Shown piece by piece: positions 15,699 to 24,628 of a stretch of DNA of 64,000 nucleotides (position 1 is the stretch's first letter; the number at the start of each line of letters is the position of its first letter). The notes under the pieces are model-generated. The model saw only the letters and a list, made by a program, of their open reading frames with translations. It was not told the DNA's origin and searched no databases. The DNA is from an uncultured Eubacteriales bacterium (GTDB lineage Bacteria > Bacillota > Clostridia > Oscillospirales > Acutalibacteraceae): NCBI GenBank assembly GCA_934695425.1, contig CAKUVH010000006.1, forward strand, positions 1-64,000. Direction: 5' to 3'. The translations under genes and the position numbers were made by a program.

Positions 15699-17783
15699 TT
15701 ATCTGAATTCTTTCATCGAAAGGTTTACTCTTCCCTTGGAGTCTATTTCGGTAATTCTTACCGTTACTTCATCGCCCACGGATAAAACGTCCGAGACTTT
15801 ATTTACACGGCGATTTTCAATTTGAGAAATATGACAAAGGCCTTCTTTGCCCGGCAGGAACTCGATGAAAGCTCCAAAATCCATAATTCTTATTACTTTC
15901 CCGATGTAAATTGCACCGACTTCGGGCTCACGAACTATGTTAACTATGGTATCTAAAGCCTTGCGGCAATTTACAGTGTCCACGCCCATGACGTAAACTT
16001 GGCCGTTTTCTTCTATGTCAACTTTGACATCAAAATCGGCGCATATTTTTTGAACGACTTTTCCGCCCGAACCGATAACTTCTCTTATTTTATCTATAGG
16101 AATTAGAGTCGTCATAACTTTCGGAGCGTATTTTGAAAGCTCTTTTCTCGGCTCGGCAATGGTTTTGAGCATAACTTCATCAAGGATGTAATTTCTTGCT
16201 TTATGAGTTTTTTCTAAGGCTTCTTTTATTATTTCTTTGGTAAGACCGTGAATTTTCAGATCCATTTGTATTGCAGTAATGCCCTTGTGAGTACCTGCAA
16301 CTTTGAAATCCATATCTCCGAAGAAATCTTCGAGACCTTGAATATCAACCATAGTCATAAAGCGATCGCCTTCTGTGATGAGGCCGCAAGAAATACCTGC
16401 AACAGGCGCTTTAATAGGCACGCCGGCATCCATAAGCGCAAGAGTAGAACCGCAAACCGACGCTTGTGATGTGGAACCGTTCGACGAAAGAACTTCCGAA
16501 ACAAGTCTTAATGCATATGGGAACTCATCCACCGACGGAATGACCGGCACTAAAGCCTTTTCGGCAAGCGCTCCGTGGCCTATTTCTCTTCTTCCCGGAC
16601 CGCGGCTCGGGCGAGTTTCTCCGACGGAATACGATGGGAAATTATAATGATGCATGTATCTTTTTGATTCTTCGGAATCTATTCCGTCAAGGATTTGTTC
16701 GTCACTCATAGGCCCTAAAGTCAGGATTGTCATAACTTGAGTTTGACCTCTTGTGAACATTCCTGAGCCATGGACTCTGGGCAAAAGCCCGACCTGAGCG
16801 TCTAAAGGACGAATTTCATCCATTTTTCTTCCATCAACACGTTTTTGTTCATCGAGAAGCCAACGACGAACGATATATTTTTGAGTTTTATACATACATT
16901 CATCGATTTTGCTTTCTTGGTCAGGATAAATTTCATCAAATTTTTCGTGAACTTTTTTGTAAATCGGAGCAAGTCTCTCATCACGGACAGTTTTGTCGTC
17001 GGTGTAAAGAGCTTCTTTGACATCGTCTTCGGCAAAGTTTTTAACAGCTTCGAACATTTCTGTTGAAGGTTCAAAACTTTCATATGAAAATTTATTTTTT
17101 CCGATTTGATTTTTTATATCTTCTATAAATTTAATTACTTCTTTGTTAACTTCGTGAGCCGCTAAAATTGCTTCATACATTTTTTCGTCCGAAACTTCTT
17201 TTGCGCCGGCTTCGATCATCGGGATTAAATCCGCAGTCGATGCAACGGTTAAAGAAAGATCAGAATTTTTGCGCTGCTCGGCAGTAGGATTTATTATTAT
17301 TTCGCCATCCACAAGGCCTACAAACGAGCCGGAAATCGGACCGTCCCACGGAATATCCGAAATGCTGAGCGCTATAGAAGTACCAATCATGGCAGTTATT
17401 TCAGGGGAACAATCTTCATCAACAGACATTACGGTACAAACTACAGAAACATCATTGCGCATATCTTTGGGGAAAAGAGGCCTTATCGGGCGGTCAATAA
17501 CTCTTGACGCGAGAATGGCTTTGTCCGACGGCTTACCTTCTCTTTTCGAAAAAGAGCCCGGGATTTTGCCTACTGAATAAAGTCTTTCTTCAAAATCAAC
17601 CGCTAACGGGAAAAAATCTATTCCGTCACGAGGTTTTTCGGAAGCGGTTACAGCCACATGAACGCAAGTGTCTCCGTATCTTACCATGCACGAGCCGTTT
17701 GCAAGCTGTGCAAATTTTCCTGTTTCTACGACAAGTGTCCTTCCCGCCAATTGAGTCTTAAAGACTCTGTAATTTTCAAACAT
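15699..17783 (-). CDS. pnp: Polyribonucleotide nucleotidyltransferase (694 aa)
   Basis: Phosphorolytic 3'-5' exoribonuclease of RNA turnover. Two RNase PH domains, the first beginning LAGRTLVVETGKFAQLANGS, the second with RRREIGHGALAEKAL-type sequence and DIQGLEDFFGDMDFKVAGT. They are followed by a KH domain (IDKIREVIGSGGKVVQKI) and an S1 domain (GAIYIGKVIRIMDFGAFIEF). Full family length. It lies just downstream of rpsO, the classic rpsO-pnp order. Confidence 0.98.
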   Translation of the reverse strand: MFENYRVFKTQLAGRTLVVETGKFAQLANGSCMVRYGDTCVHVAVTASEKPRDGIDFFPLAVDFEERLYSVGKIPGSFSKREGKPSDKAILASRVIDRPIRPLFPKDMRNDVSVVCTVMSVDEDCSPEITAMIGTSIALSISDIPWDGPISGSFVGLVDGEIIINPTAEQRKNSDLSLTVASTADLIPMIEAGAKEVSDEKMYEAILAAHEVNKEVIKFIEDIKNQIGKNKFSYESFEPSTEMFEAVKNFAEDDVKEALYTDDKTVRDERLAPIYKKVHEKFDEIYPDQESKIDECMYKTQKYIVRRWLLDEQKRVDGRKMDEIRPLDAQVGLLPRVHGSGMFTRGQTQVMTILTLGPMSDEQILDGIDSEESKRYMHHYNFPSYSVGETRPSRGPGRREIGHGALAEKALVPVIPSVDEFPYALRLVSEVLSSNGSTSQASVCGSTLALMDAGVPIKAPVAGISCGLITEGDRFMTMVDIQGLEDFFGDMDFKVAGTHKGITAIQMDLKIHGLTKEIIKEALEKTHKARNYILDEVMLKTIAEPRKELSKYAPKVMTTLIPIDKIREVIGSGGKVVQKICADFDVKVDIEENGQVYVMGVDTVNCRKALDTIVNIVREPEVGAIYIGKVIRIMDFGAFIEFLPGKEGLCHISQIENRRVNKVSDVLSVGDEVTVRITEIDSKGRVNLSMKEFR

Positions 17784-17845
17784 TTACTTCCTCCATATTT
17801 AAAATTATTTTTAATTTGCAAATAAATATATTAACTCTAAAGAAA

Positions 17846-17872
17846 GCAGACAGTTAAATTAACTGCCTGCTC
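17846..17872 (-). terminator. Hairpin between rpsO and pnp
   Basis: Minus strand AGCAGGCAGTTAA pairs with TTAACTGTCTGCT, followed by TTCTTTAG. It can act as a partial terminator or RNA-processing site, as the rpsO-pnp intergenic hairpin does in other bacteria. Confidence 0.65.
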
Positions 17873-17886
17873 AGTTCTTGACTTAA

Positions 17887-18150
17887 TTACTTACGTATAC
17901 CCAATCTTTCAATGATAGCTCTGTATCTGTTAATATCGTTCTTAGTAAGATAATTAAGCAAGCTTCTTCTCTTACCAACCATTATAAGAAGTCCTCTTCT
18001 TGAATGATGATCTTTTTTGTGAATTTTAAGATGTTCAGTAAGATCGTTTATTCTCTTTGTAAGTAAAGCGATTTGAACTTCCGGAGAACCGGTATCGCCC
18101 TCGTGGCGAGCATATTCTTTAATAATTGCATCTTTTTGTTCTGGTAACAT
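17887..18150 (-). CDS. rpsO: 30S ribosomal protein S15 (87 aa)
   Basis: Primary 16S rRNA-binding protein. The hallmark sequence is complete: YARHEGDTGSPEVQIALLTKRI, DLTEHLKIHKKDHHSRRGLL and VGKRRSLLNYL. GAGGTGTAAAAT precedes the ATG. Confidence 0.98.
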   Translation of the reverse strand: MLPEQKDAIIKEYARHEGDTGSPEVQIALLTKRINDLTEHLKIHKKDHHSRRGLLIMVGKRRSLLNYLTKNDINRYRAIIERLGIRK

Positions 18151-18230
18151 ATTTTACACCTCATTTTATTTTACCCAGACCGCAAATTGCGGCAATCTCA
18201 GACTTAAAGTCCGTGAAAGGGGGTATGATA
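18151..18230 (-). promoter_or_regulatory. Structured rpsO leader, possible S15 autoregulatory element
   Basis: The 5' leader of rpsO contains two small inverted repeats on the minus strand, GGACTTTAAGTC and GCCGCAATTTGCGGT, just before the ribosome site. S15 represses its own mRNA through leader structures in several bacteria; that this is one is inference from position and hairpins only. Confidence 0.4.
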
Positions 18231-18237
18231 CTTCTTA

Positions 18238-18266
18238 AGTATATCACTTTTCCATAATCATGTAAA
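18238..18266 (-). promoter_or_regulatory. Promoter of rpsO
   Basis: Minus strand TTTACA (18266-18261), 17 bases, TATACT (18243-18238), with an extended -10 TGA. It separates rpsO-pnp from the upstream metK-pheS-pheT group. Confidence 0.65.
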
Positions 18267-18273
18267 GCAAAAT

Positions 18274-20337
18274 TTATTTTTTAAATTCTATTCCGTATTC
18301 CGAACTGAGTTTTGAGAGGAAAGTTTTTTCTATATTTTCTATTTCCTCGGCGGTCAAAGTTGCGACCTTGCTGCAGTAATTCACTTCGTACAAAACTGCG
18401 TGAAGATTTTCCGCAAAAGATTTGTCTGAATAAATATCATTTACCGTAACTTTTTGAACTACATCGCCGGAATTTTTTATTATTCTTATGACTTCGGCCG
18501 CAGGGATGTTTTTGTTTTGAACCAAGTTATAAAGCCTGCGAACGGGCGGATATTTCGAAATAAAATTAATTTTTTTGACTTTTTCCGTGATTTCAGACAG
18601 ATAAAATTCGCAGTAGAAAATTTTATCCCTTATGAGTTTGACGTTTGGAATTTTACTGAGTTTGCTCCTGTTTAATTCGCCGATAAATCCTATTTTTTTG
18701 CCATTTATAATTATTGAATAGCCGGAACCTTCTTCGCAAAATTTATAATCATCACTTTCAAGATTAAATTCGCAGCCAAATTTATTCATTATAATATTCA
18801 AATAGCCGAGCAAATCATAGTAAGTATATTTAATATCTTTATCGCTGCCAAACCCACGAGGAGTGCGGACTCCTGACATTATAAATGCGCATGTGTCGAT
18901 TTCTTTGCAGCCGGTATCGGAGCCTGTGTCTTTGAAATACACCCTGCCGATTTCAAATAAAGCAAGGTTCGAATTGCCCACGGAATAATTATAAGCCAAG
19001 CAATTGAGCAAAGAATATGTCATCATGGGGCGCATCAAAGCATAGGCGCCTGCGATTGGATTTTGCAAAATCAAATCTGAGTACAATCTATGGCCGAGTT
19101 CTATATCAAAAATTTTCATGCTGTCCGCAGGAATAAATGAGTAATTTATTGTTTCGTTGAATCCCAGTCCTCTCAAGGTTTCACGTATAGTATCCATGTT
19201 ATTCCAGACGGCGTTTTTGCGGTAACTTGTTTGAATCGTCGGCATGACAGGGGTTATATTGTCATAGCCGTGAATTCTGGCGATTTCTTCGGCTATATCA
19301 GCGGGAATTTTCACGTCAAGCCTGTAATTTGGGATTGTAACGTCTATTATATCGTCGCTTTCGAATTGGCATTTAAAATCATATTTTTCAAGATAACTTG
19401 TTATCTGGGCTCCGGAAAGTTCAACTCCCAAGAGTTTATTATTATCTTTTATACTGAATTTCAGGTGCTGTTCAACATTGCCTTCGGGGTAATAATCAAA
19501 ACCGCAATCTTCGATGGTTCCTCCGCAGATATCTGTCACCATTTGAGCAAATTTTGAAAGAATATCAAAAGAAGTTTCGGAATTTACTCCTCTTTCGAAC
19601 CTAAACGAGGACGGTGTGGAAATTTTAAGTCTCCTGGAAGTGAGCCTTACACTTACTTCGTTAAAAACGGCGGCTTCTAAGATAATATTTTTACTTTCTT
19701 CGGTAACGGCAGCGGAATCGGAACCGATGACTCCCGCTACGCATTTAATATCATTGTCGTCGGAAATAATTATGTCACCGGCTTTTATTTTTGCCGTTTC
19801 GCCTGAGAAAGTGGTAATTTCTTTGTCTTGCTCGGCAAAATTTATATTCAGGCCGCCGGACAATTTATCTGCATCGTAGCAATGAACGGGCTGACCCATA
19901 TCAATCATTATGTAGTTTCCGATATCCACGACAGAATTTACTGAATTTATCCCTAAAGCGTGGAGCCTTCTTGTAATGTATTCGGGAGTTTTAACCGAAC
20001 TATCAACATTTTTGATTTTAAGTGCGCAAAAACGCTTGCAGCACTCTGAATTTGCATTTATGTGTAGGGGGAATTCATCGTTATTTATTTTTATATTTGA
20101 TTTTTCAACATGAGGAATTTTTTGGCCGTCAAATGCTTTTATTTCGCGAGCTATGCCCATATGAGAGAGCATATCCGGGCGGTTTGCCTTAACCTCTATA
20201 GCGGTCACAACGTCATCGCCTGCTTTTTGACTTCCCTGAAATTCAAACCCCTGAATTTTCAATTTGGAAATAATATCGTCAAATTTGATATTTTTTCCGC
20301 AGTAATCTTTTAACCATTCAAAAGAAAATTTAAACAT
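18274..20337 (-). CDS. pheT: Phenylalanyl-tRNA synthetase beta subunit (687 aa)
   Basis: Forms an alpha2-beta2 enzyme with PheS. The B3/B4 editing region (about 200-360), B5 domain, catalytic-like core and C-terminal anticodon-binding B8 domain (FISKYPPVRR) are visible. It is shorter than the usual ~790 aa because the N-terminal tRNA-binding (EMAP/OB-like) insertion is missing: after MFKFSFEWLKDYC it passes almost directly into GDDVVTAIEVKANRPD. This shorter form is known in some Clostridia. It lies 18 bases after pheS. Confidence 0.96.
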   Translation of the reverse strand: MFKFSFEWLKDYCGKNIKFDDIISKLKIQGFEFQGSQKAGDDVVTAIEVKANRPDMLSHMGIAREIKAFDGQKIPHVEKSNIKINNDEFPLHINANSECCKRFCALKIKNVDSSVKTPEYITRRLHALGINSVNSVVDIGNYIMIDMGQPVHCYDADKLSGGLNINFAEQDKEITTFSGETAKIKAGDIIISDDNDIKCVAGVIGSDSAAVTEESKNIILEAAVFNEVSVRLTSRRLKISTPSSFRFERGVNSETSFDILSKFAQMVTDICGGTIEDCGFDYYPEGNVEQHLKFSIKDNNKLLGVELSGAQITSYLEKYDFKCQFESDDIIDVTIPNYRLDVKIPADIAEEIARIHGYDNITPVMPTIQTSYRKNAVWNNMDTIRETLRGLGFNETINYSFIPADSMKIFDIELGHRLYSDLILQNPIAGAYALMRPMMTYSLLNCLAYNYSVGNSNLALFEIGRVYFKDTGSDTGCKEIDTCAFIMSGVRTPRGFGSDKDIKYTYYDLLGYLNIIMNKFGCEFNLESDDYKFCEEGSGYSIIINGKKIGFIGELNRSKLSKIPNVKLIRDKIFYCEFYLSEITEKVKKINFISKYPPVRRLYNLVQNKNIPAAEVIRIIKNSGDVVQKVTVNDIYSDKSFAENLHAVLYEVNYCSKVATLTAEEIENIEKTFLSKLSSEYGIEFKK

Positions 20338-20355
20338 TTACATTCTCCTTTCCGA

Positions 20356-21369
20356 TTATATTTGGTTCCATAAATTTATGTCATTTTCATAAAATTTACG
20401 GATTTCGTCCAAATTATAATATAGAAGTGCCAATCTATTGAGCCCGAGCCCAAATGCAAATCCTGAGTATTTTTTGCTGTCATATCCGACGCCCTCAAGA
20501 ACATTTGGATGAACCATTCCCGAACCCAAAACAGTTATCCAACCGGAGCCGCCGCAGGTTCTGCAGCCTTTTCCGCCGCACTGAGTGCAGGACATATCAA
20601 CTGCTGCGCTCGGCTCTGTGTAGGGGTAATAACTCGGTCTGAATCTTACGCCTATTTCTTCGCCGAATACCTCTTTTAATAATTTAATCAAAACAGCTTT
20701 TAAATTTGCAAAAGAAATATTTTCGGCAACCACCAAGCCTTCTACCTGGTAAAACATGGGAGTGTGCTGAGGATCAATATCATCGACACGATAGACGGTT
20801 CCCGGTGAAATGACCTGGATAGGAGGAGTGTTTTTTTCCATGGTTCTTACTTGTACGCAGGAGGTATGTGATCTTAAAAGTACATTCGGAGCGGAAATAT
20901 AAAACGTATCTTGCATATCTCTTGCGGGGTGATGGGATGGGATATTAAGCATTTCGAAATTATATCTGTCAAGCTCTATTTCCGGACCTTGAACAACCGA
21001 AAATCCCATGCTGGTGAGTACTTCCTCTATTTTTTTATACAGCTTAACGAGAGGATGTTCTGCGCCTAATTTTATATTTTCTTTGAATATAGTTACATCA
21101 TATTTTGAGCAGGATTTTTCGGATTTAAATTTTTCTTCGAGAGATTTGATAATTGATTCGACTTCTTTTTTATAATCGTTTATTTCTTTTCCGATGGATT
21201 TTTTGTCTTCAGCCGAGGCGGTTTTCAAAATCCCATATAACTCTTTTGTGTATTTTTTTAGAAATTCATCTTTTAAATTATTTACTTCATTTAAATTTTG
21301 GATTTTGGAAGCGGATGATTTCAGGCTTTCGAGTTTGGTTTGAATATCGTTTTTTAAATTATTTTCCAT
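20356..21369 (-). CDS. pheS: Phenylalanyl-tRNA synthetase alpha subunit (337 aa)
   Basis: Catalytic class II synthetase subunit. N-terminal coiled coil (residues 1-90), motif HPLVKLYKKIEEVL, motif 2 region LLRSHTSCVQVRTM...GTVYRVDD...DPQHTPMFYQVEG, and motif 3 GFAFGLGLNRLALL. A CTQCGGKGCRTCGGSGW segment (around residues 270-286) holds four or more cysteines, resembling a zinc-knuckle variation. It starts 24 bases after metK and is co-transcribed with pheT. Confidence 0.97.
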   Translation of the reverse strand: MENNLKNDIQTKLESLKSSASKIQNLNEVNNLKDEFLKKYTKELYGILKTASAEDKKSIGKEINDYKKEVESIIKSLEEKFKSEKSCSKYDVTIFKENIKLGAEHPLVKLYKKIEEVLTSMGFSVVQGPEIELDRYNFEMLNIPSHHPARDMQDTFYISAPNVLLRSHTSCVQVRTMEKNTPPIQVISPGTVYRVDDIDPQHTPMFYQVEGLVVAENISFANLKAVLIKLLKEVFGEEIGVRFRPSYYPYTEPSAAVDMSCTQCGGKGCRTCGGSGWITVLGSGMVHPNVLEGVGYDSKKYSGFAFGLGLNRLALLYYNLDEIRKFYENDINLWNQI

Positions 21370-21393
21370 AGTGCATTCCCCCTTAAATGTACT

Positions 21394-22584
21394 TTATTTA
21401 TATTTTTTAAGTTCATTTTTTATTTCATCAACTTTGTCAAGTTTTTCCCATTTTACGTTTAAATCTTCTCGACCCATATGACCGTAAGCGGCGAGAGGCA
21501 AATAAATAGGCGATTTTAAATTAAATTTATTTATTATTGACGAAGGTCTTAGATCAAAAATTTTATTTACAATTTCGGCTAATATTTCATCGTCGTACTC
21601 CGATGTGCCGAAAGTATCGACCCTGATAGAAACAGGATTAGAAACACCGATAGCATATGCAAGTTGGACTTCACATTTTCTTGCAATAGAAGCTCCGACT
21701 ATGTTTTTCGCAATATATCTTGCTGCATAAGCCGCGGAACGATCAACTTTAGTGGCATCTTTTCCGGAAAACGCACCGCCGCCGTGCCTTGAGTATCCGC
21801 CGTATGTATCAACTATTATTTTACGTCCGGTAAGTCCGCTGTCGCCTGCGGGTCCGCCTATTACAAATCTTCCTGTGGGATTTACCAAAACTTTGGTATC
21901 ACTATCCATCATATCGGTTGGAATTACAGGCAGGATAACATTTTGTATGATATCTTCTTTAATTTTTTCTTGGCTTACATCTTCGGAATGCTGCGAAGAA
22001 ATTAAAACGGTATCTATTCTGACAGGGACGTCATTATCGTATTCAACAGTAACTTGAGTTTTTCCATCAGGTCTTAAATAATTGAGTATTCCTTTTTTGC
22101 GTACTTCGGTCAATTTTTTGGCTAATTTATGCGCGAGAGAAATCGGAAGAGGCATAAGTTCGGGAGTCTCATCGCAAGCAAAACCAAACATCATTCCCTG
22201 GTCTCCGGCCCCTATTTCGATATCAATGTCAGAAGAGCCTTCTTTTTTTTCGAGGGAGCAATTAACTCCACGAGCTATATCAGGCGATTGGGAATTTATG
22301 GAAGTTATTATCCCGCAAGTATTGCCGTTGAACCCGTAAAGAGAATTATCATAGCCGATTTCATTTATAACTTTACGTGCTTCTTTTTCTATATCGATAT
22401 AACAATCTGTGGTAATTTCTCCCATTATATGTATAAGTCCTCGGCAAGCTGTAACTTCACAAGCTACGTGCGCTTCGGGGTCTTTTTTCAAAATGGCGTC
22501 CAAAATGGCGTCCGAAACTTGGTCACAAAGCTTGTCGGGATGACCTTCGGTTACCGATTCAGATGTAAATAATTTTTTTAACAT
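21394..22584 (-). CDS. metK: S-adenosylmethionine synthetase (396 aa)
   Basis: Makes SAM from methionine and ATP. Signature segments: FTSESVTEGHPDKLCDQVSDAILD at the N-terminus, GAGDQGMMFGFACDET, GRFVIGGPAGDSGLTGRKI and GGGAFSGKDATKVDRSAAY. Full length. It is first in a minus-strand group with pheS and pheT, an unusual combination. The leader is too short for a SAM riboswitch. Confidence 0.98.
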   Translation of the reverse strand: MLKKLFTSESVTEGHPDKLCDQVSDAILDAILKKDPEAHVACEVTACRGLIHIMGEITTDCYIDIEKEARKVINEIGYDNSLYGFNGNTCGIITSINSQSPDIARGVNCSLEKKEGSSDIDIEIGAGDQGMMFGFACDETPELMPLPISLAHKLAKKLTEVRKKGILNYLRPDGKTQVTVEYDNDVPVRIDTVLISSQHSEDVSQEKIKEDIIQNVILPVIPTDMMDSDTKVLVNPTGRFVIGGPAGDSGLTGRKIIVDTYGGYSRHGGGAFSGKDATKVDRSAAYAARYIAKNIVGASIARKCEVQLAYAIGVSNPVSIRVDTFGTSEYDDEILAEIVNKIFDLRPSSIINKFNLKSPIYLPLAAYGHMGREDLNVKWEKLDKVDEIKNELKKYK

Positions 22585-22627
22585 TTTAATTTCTCCGTTC
22601 TTAAAAATAGATATTGTCCTACTTATA

Positions 22628-22656
22628 ATTTTAAACTACCCATCACTTTGGGTCAA
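22628..22656 (-). promoter_or_regulatory. Promoter of metK-pheS-pheT
   Basis: Minus strand TTGACC (22656-22651), 17 bases, TAAAAT (22633-22628). The predicted transcript starts only about 35 bases before metK. Confidence 0.6.
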
Positions 22657-22724
22657 TAAAAATATTATAATTGCAAAGATAATAAATATTGCTGTTAAAA
22701 GCATAAAATAAATAAGGCTTTTTG

Positions 22725-22753
22725 TTGACATTAAATAAATAATTGTGTATAAT
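22725..22753 (+). promoter_or_regulatory. Consensus promoter of the zinc-ribbon GG-leader array
   Basis: TTGACA (22725-22730), 17 bases, TATAAT (22748-22753): perfect consensus, 32 bases before the first gene. No other clear promoter is seen before 25114, so the eight genes may be one transcript. Confidence 0.85.
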
Positions 22754-22785
22754 ATACTATGTAAAATATATTAGGAGGTATAAAT

Positions 22786-23091
22786 ATGGATATTAATGAA
22801 AAAAATTCTATGCAAAATGTCACTAATGAGGAGTTCTCAAAAATTTCCGGAGGAAAAAAAGTAAACTTTTTAGGATTTGAAAGTAAAACAGGCAGTTACC
22901 ACAAATGTGATTTTTGTGGAAAGTATGGCACTTTACCTTTGGTAAATGGGCAGGACTGCTGTTTGGAATGTCTTGAAAAGATTAAAAATGCAGTAGGTCA
23001 AAACAACGTTATTAAGTTGCTTGTGCCTAAAGACGGTCCTGAACCAAACACAAAAAATATCACTATTACAACTACTCCCGGCAAAAAATAA
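22786..23091 (+). CDS. GG-leader zinc-ribbon protein, array 2 copy 1 (101 aa)
   Basis: Leader ends EEFSKISGG (GG at 22-23; hydrophobic residues at -4 and -7). The following domain has CDFC at 41-44 and CCLEC at 58-62, giving a two-CxxC zinc ribbon or treble clef. A C-terminal tail of TITTTPGKK type follows. Function unknown. A zinc ribbon behind an export-type leader is unusual; it may be a secreted or surface zinc-binding peptide, or the leader may serve another purpose. Ribosome site TAGGAGGTATAAAT. Confidence 0.85.
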   Translation: MDINEKNSMQNVTNEEFSKISGGKKVNFLGFESKTGSYHKCDFCGKYGTLPLVNGQDCCLECLEKIKNAVGQNNVIKLLVPKDGPEPNTKNITITTTPGKK

Positions 23092-23125
23092 TTTTAAGAT
23101 TTAAAAAATTTAAGGAGGATTTACC

Positions 23126-23419
23126 ATGGAAAATGAAAAAGAATTATTAAATGACGCTGAGCAATCTGAAGTCGCAGGAGGAAAACAAGTAAACTTTTTT
23201 GGAGTCGCAAGTAAGACAGGAAGCTATCACAAATGCGATTTCTGCGGGAAATACGGCACCATGCCTTTAGTAAATGGACAAGACTGTTGTTTGAAATGTC
23301 TTGAAAAAATGAAAGATTCAGTCGGAGAAAATAATGTGATTAAATTGGTTCTCCCTCAAAACGGTCCTGAACCGAGCACAAAAAACATCACTATTACAAC
23401 TACCCCAGGCAAAAAATAA
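23126..23419 (+). CDS. GG-leader zinc-ribbon protein, array 2 copy 2 (97 aa)
   Basis: Leader ends AEQSEVAGG (GG at 18-19). CDFC 37-40 and CCLKC 54-58 form the zinc-binding site, and KNITITTTPGKK the tail. The protein is identical to copy 3, with only a few silent base changes. It starts after AAGGAGGATTTACC. Function unknown. Confidence 0.87.
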   Translation: MENEKELLNDAEQSEVAGGKQVNFFGVASKTGSYHKCDFCGKYGTMPLVNGQDCCLKCLEKMKDSVGENNVIKLVLPQNGPEPSTKNITITTTPGKK

Positions 23420-23453
23420 TTTTAGAATTTAAAAAATTTAAGGAGGATTTACC

Positions 23454-23747
23454 ATGGAAAATGAAAAAGAATTATTAAATGACGCTGAGCAATCTGAAGT
23501 TGCAGGAGGAAAACAAGTAAACTTTTTTGGAGTCGCAAGCAAGACAGGAAGCTACCACAAATGCGATTTCTGCGGGAAATACGGCACTATGCCTTTAGTA
23601 AATGGACAAGACTGTTGTTTGAAATGTCTTGAAAAAATGAAAGATTCAGTCGGAGAAAATAACGTGATTAAATTGGTTCTCCCTCAAAACGGTCCTGAAC
23701 CGAGCACAAAAAATATCACTATTACAACTACTCCCGGCAAAAAATAA
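23454..23747 (+). CDS. GG-leader zinc-ribbon protein, array 2 copy 3 (97 aa)
   Basis: Same protein as copy 2, from a 328-base tandem duplication including the ribosome site and spacer. The few differences between the copies are silent, so the duplication is recent or is homogenised by conversion. Function unknown. Confidence 0.87.
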   Translation: MENEKELLNDAEQSEVAGGKQVNFFGVASKTGSYHKCDFCGKYGTMPLVNGQDCCLKCLEKMKDSVGENNVIKLVLPQNGPEPSTKNITITTTPGKK

Positions 23748-23771
23748 TTTTGGAATTAAGGAGGCCTTATT

Positions 23772-24047
23772 ATGGAAGATAAAAAAGATGAATTGAACGA
23801 AAATGACGCAGAAAAAGTTTCGGGCGGCTCTATGAAATTTGTCAACTTGAAAGGTTCCTTAGACGTTTCCGCCACAGATGAAAATGGTAATAAAATTTCA
23901 GGGAATATAAAAGTTAAAGGACCCTTGACAATTCCTTACTGCGATGTGTGCGGTGAAGAGCTTGATGATAAAAAATACAGAGCTTTTGTGTATAACGGCA
24001 CGGTTCACCATATTTGTGAATCTTGTGACAAAAGCGGTCTTCAATAA
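23772..24047 (+). CDS. GG-leader zinc-ribbon protein, array 2 copy 4 (91 aa)
   Basis: Leader ends NDAEKVSGG (GG 18-19), followed by a 37-residue beta-rich spacer (MKFVNLKGSLDVSATDENGN...) and then CDVC 57-60 and CESC 82-85. The long spacer distinguishes it from its neighbours. GGAGGCCTTATT precedes the ATG. Function unknown. Confidence 0.83.
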   Translation: MEDKKDELNENDAEKVSGGSMKFVNLKGSLDVSATDENGNKISGNIKVKGPLTIPYCDVCGEELDDKKYRAFVYNGTVHHICESCDKSGLQ

Positions 24048-24070
24048 AGGATAGAAAAGGAAGAATTGCG

Positions 24071-24328
24071 ATGGAAAACAAAAAAGAGTTGGAAAGCAGC
24101 GCGCTGAAAGAGGCCGGCTTGGAGCAAATTTCGGGCGGCGCTGCCTACATTGATGAAAAAACCAAAGAACGCGTGGTAACTTGTGATATATGCGGGAAAA
24201 AAGCCGAAAATCCCAAAGAGGATGTTTACAGTATGTACACGCCCGTCACAGGAAAATGGAAATACATTTGTAAATCATGCGGCGGCGAAGATTTAAAATC
24301 TTTGTTCGAAGATAAAAATAATAAATAG
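24071..24328 (+). CDS. GG-leader zinc-ribbon protein, array 2 copy 5 (85 aa)
   Basis: Leader ends AGLEQISGG (GG 22-23). CDIC 38-41 and CKSC 67-70 flank VYSMYTPVTGKWKYI, so the ribbon spacing is about 25 residues. The C-terminal GGEDLKSLFEDK is shared in outline with copies 7 and 8. Ribosome site AAGGAAGAATTGCG. Function unknown. Confidence 0.83.
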   Translation: MENKKELESSALKEAGLEQISGGAAYIDEKTKERVVTCDICGKKAENPKEDVYSMYTPVTGKWKYICKSCGGEDLKSLFEDKNNK

Positions 24329-24352
24329 ATTGGAAAATACAACCGTTAGGGA

Positions 24353-24628
24353 GTGATTACAACGGAAAGCGAAAAAAATTTAAATGAAGTCGATTTGGAT
24401 GAAGTTTCCGGAGGAACTGTCAGCAGCGATCCTAAAACACATAAATTTTCAATAACTTGTGATGTGTGTGGCGGAAAAATTATGGCCGACGGTCATGACG
24501 GCGGTTCTACACTCGTTTTTCATAAGGGAGAGTTGCGCCATATTTGTAAGTATTGTCGTAAAAAGTTTAAGCATTTATTTGGAGACGAAGCGGAGGAATT
24601 GCCATGGAAACCCAAAAAAATTCATTAA
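24353..24628 (+). CDS. GG-leader zinc-ribbon protein, array 2 copy 6; ACG or GTG start (about 88-91 aa)
   Basis: CDVC 36-39 and CKYC 65-68 form the ribbon after a leader ending VDLDEVSGG. The in-frame GTG at 24353 lies inside the ribosome-site sequence GGGAGTGATT. The codon that spacing and paralogue alignment predict for the start is ACG at 24362 (ACG GAA AGC GAA, against ATG GAA AAT GAA in others). Translation may begin at ACG, at the GTG, or weakly. The gene overlaps the next by 25 bases. Function unknown. Confidence 0.7.
   Translation: MITTESEKNLNEVDLDEVSGGTVSSDPKTHKFSITCDVCGGKIMADGHDGGSTLVFHKGELRHICKYCRKKFKHLFGDEAEELPWKPKKIH

Noticed and set aside
21370..21393. T-box leader upstream of pheS
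   Set aside because: The gap to metK is 24 bases, too short for a T-box, and the operon promoter is before metK.
22585..22660. SAM riboswitch upstream of metK
   Set aside because: The predicted leader is only about 35 bases and holds no pairing like a SAM aptamer.
23092..23760. CRISPR-like repetition
   Set aside because: The repeated units are 328 bases long and coding (whole-gene duplication), not short repeats with unique spacers.
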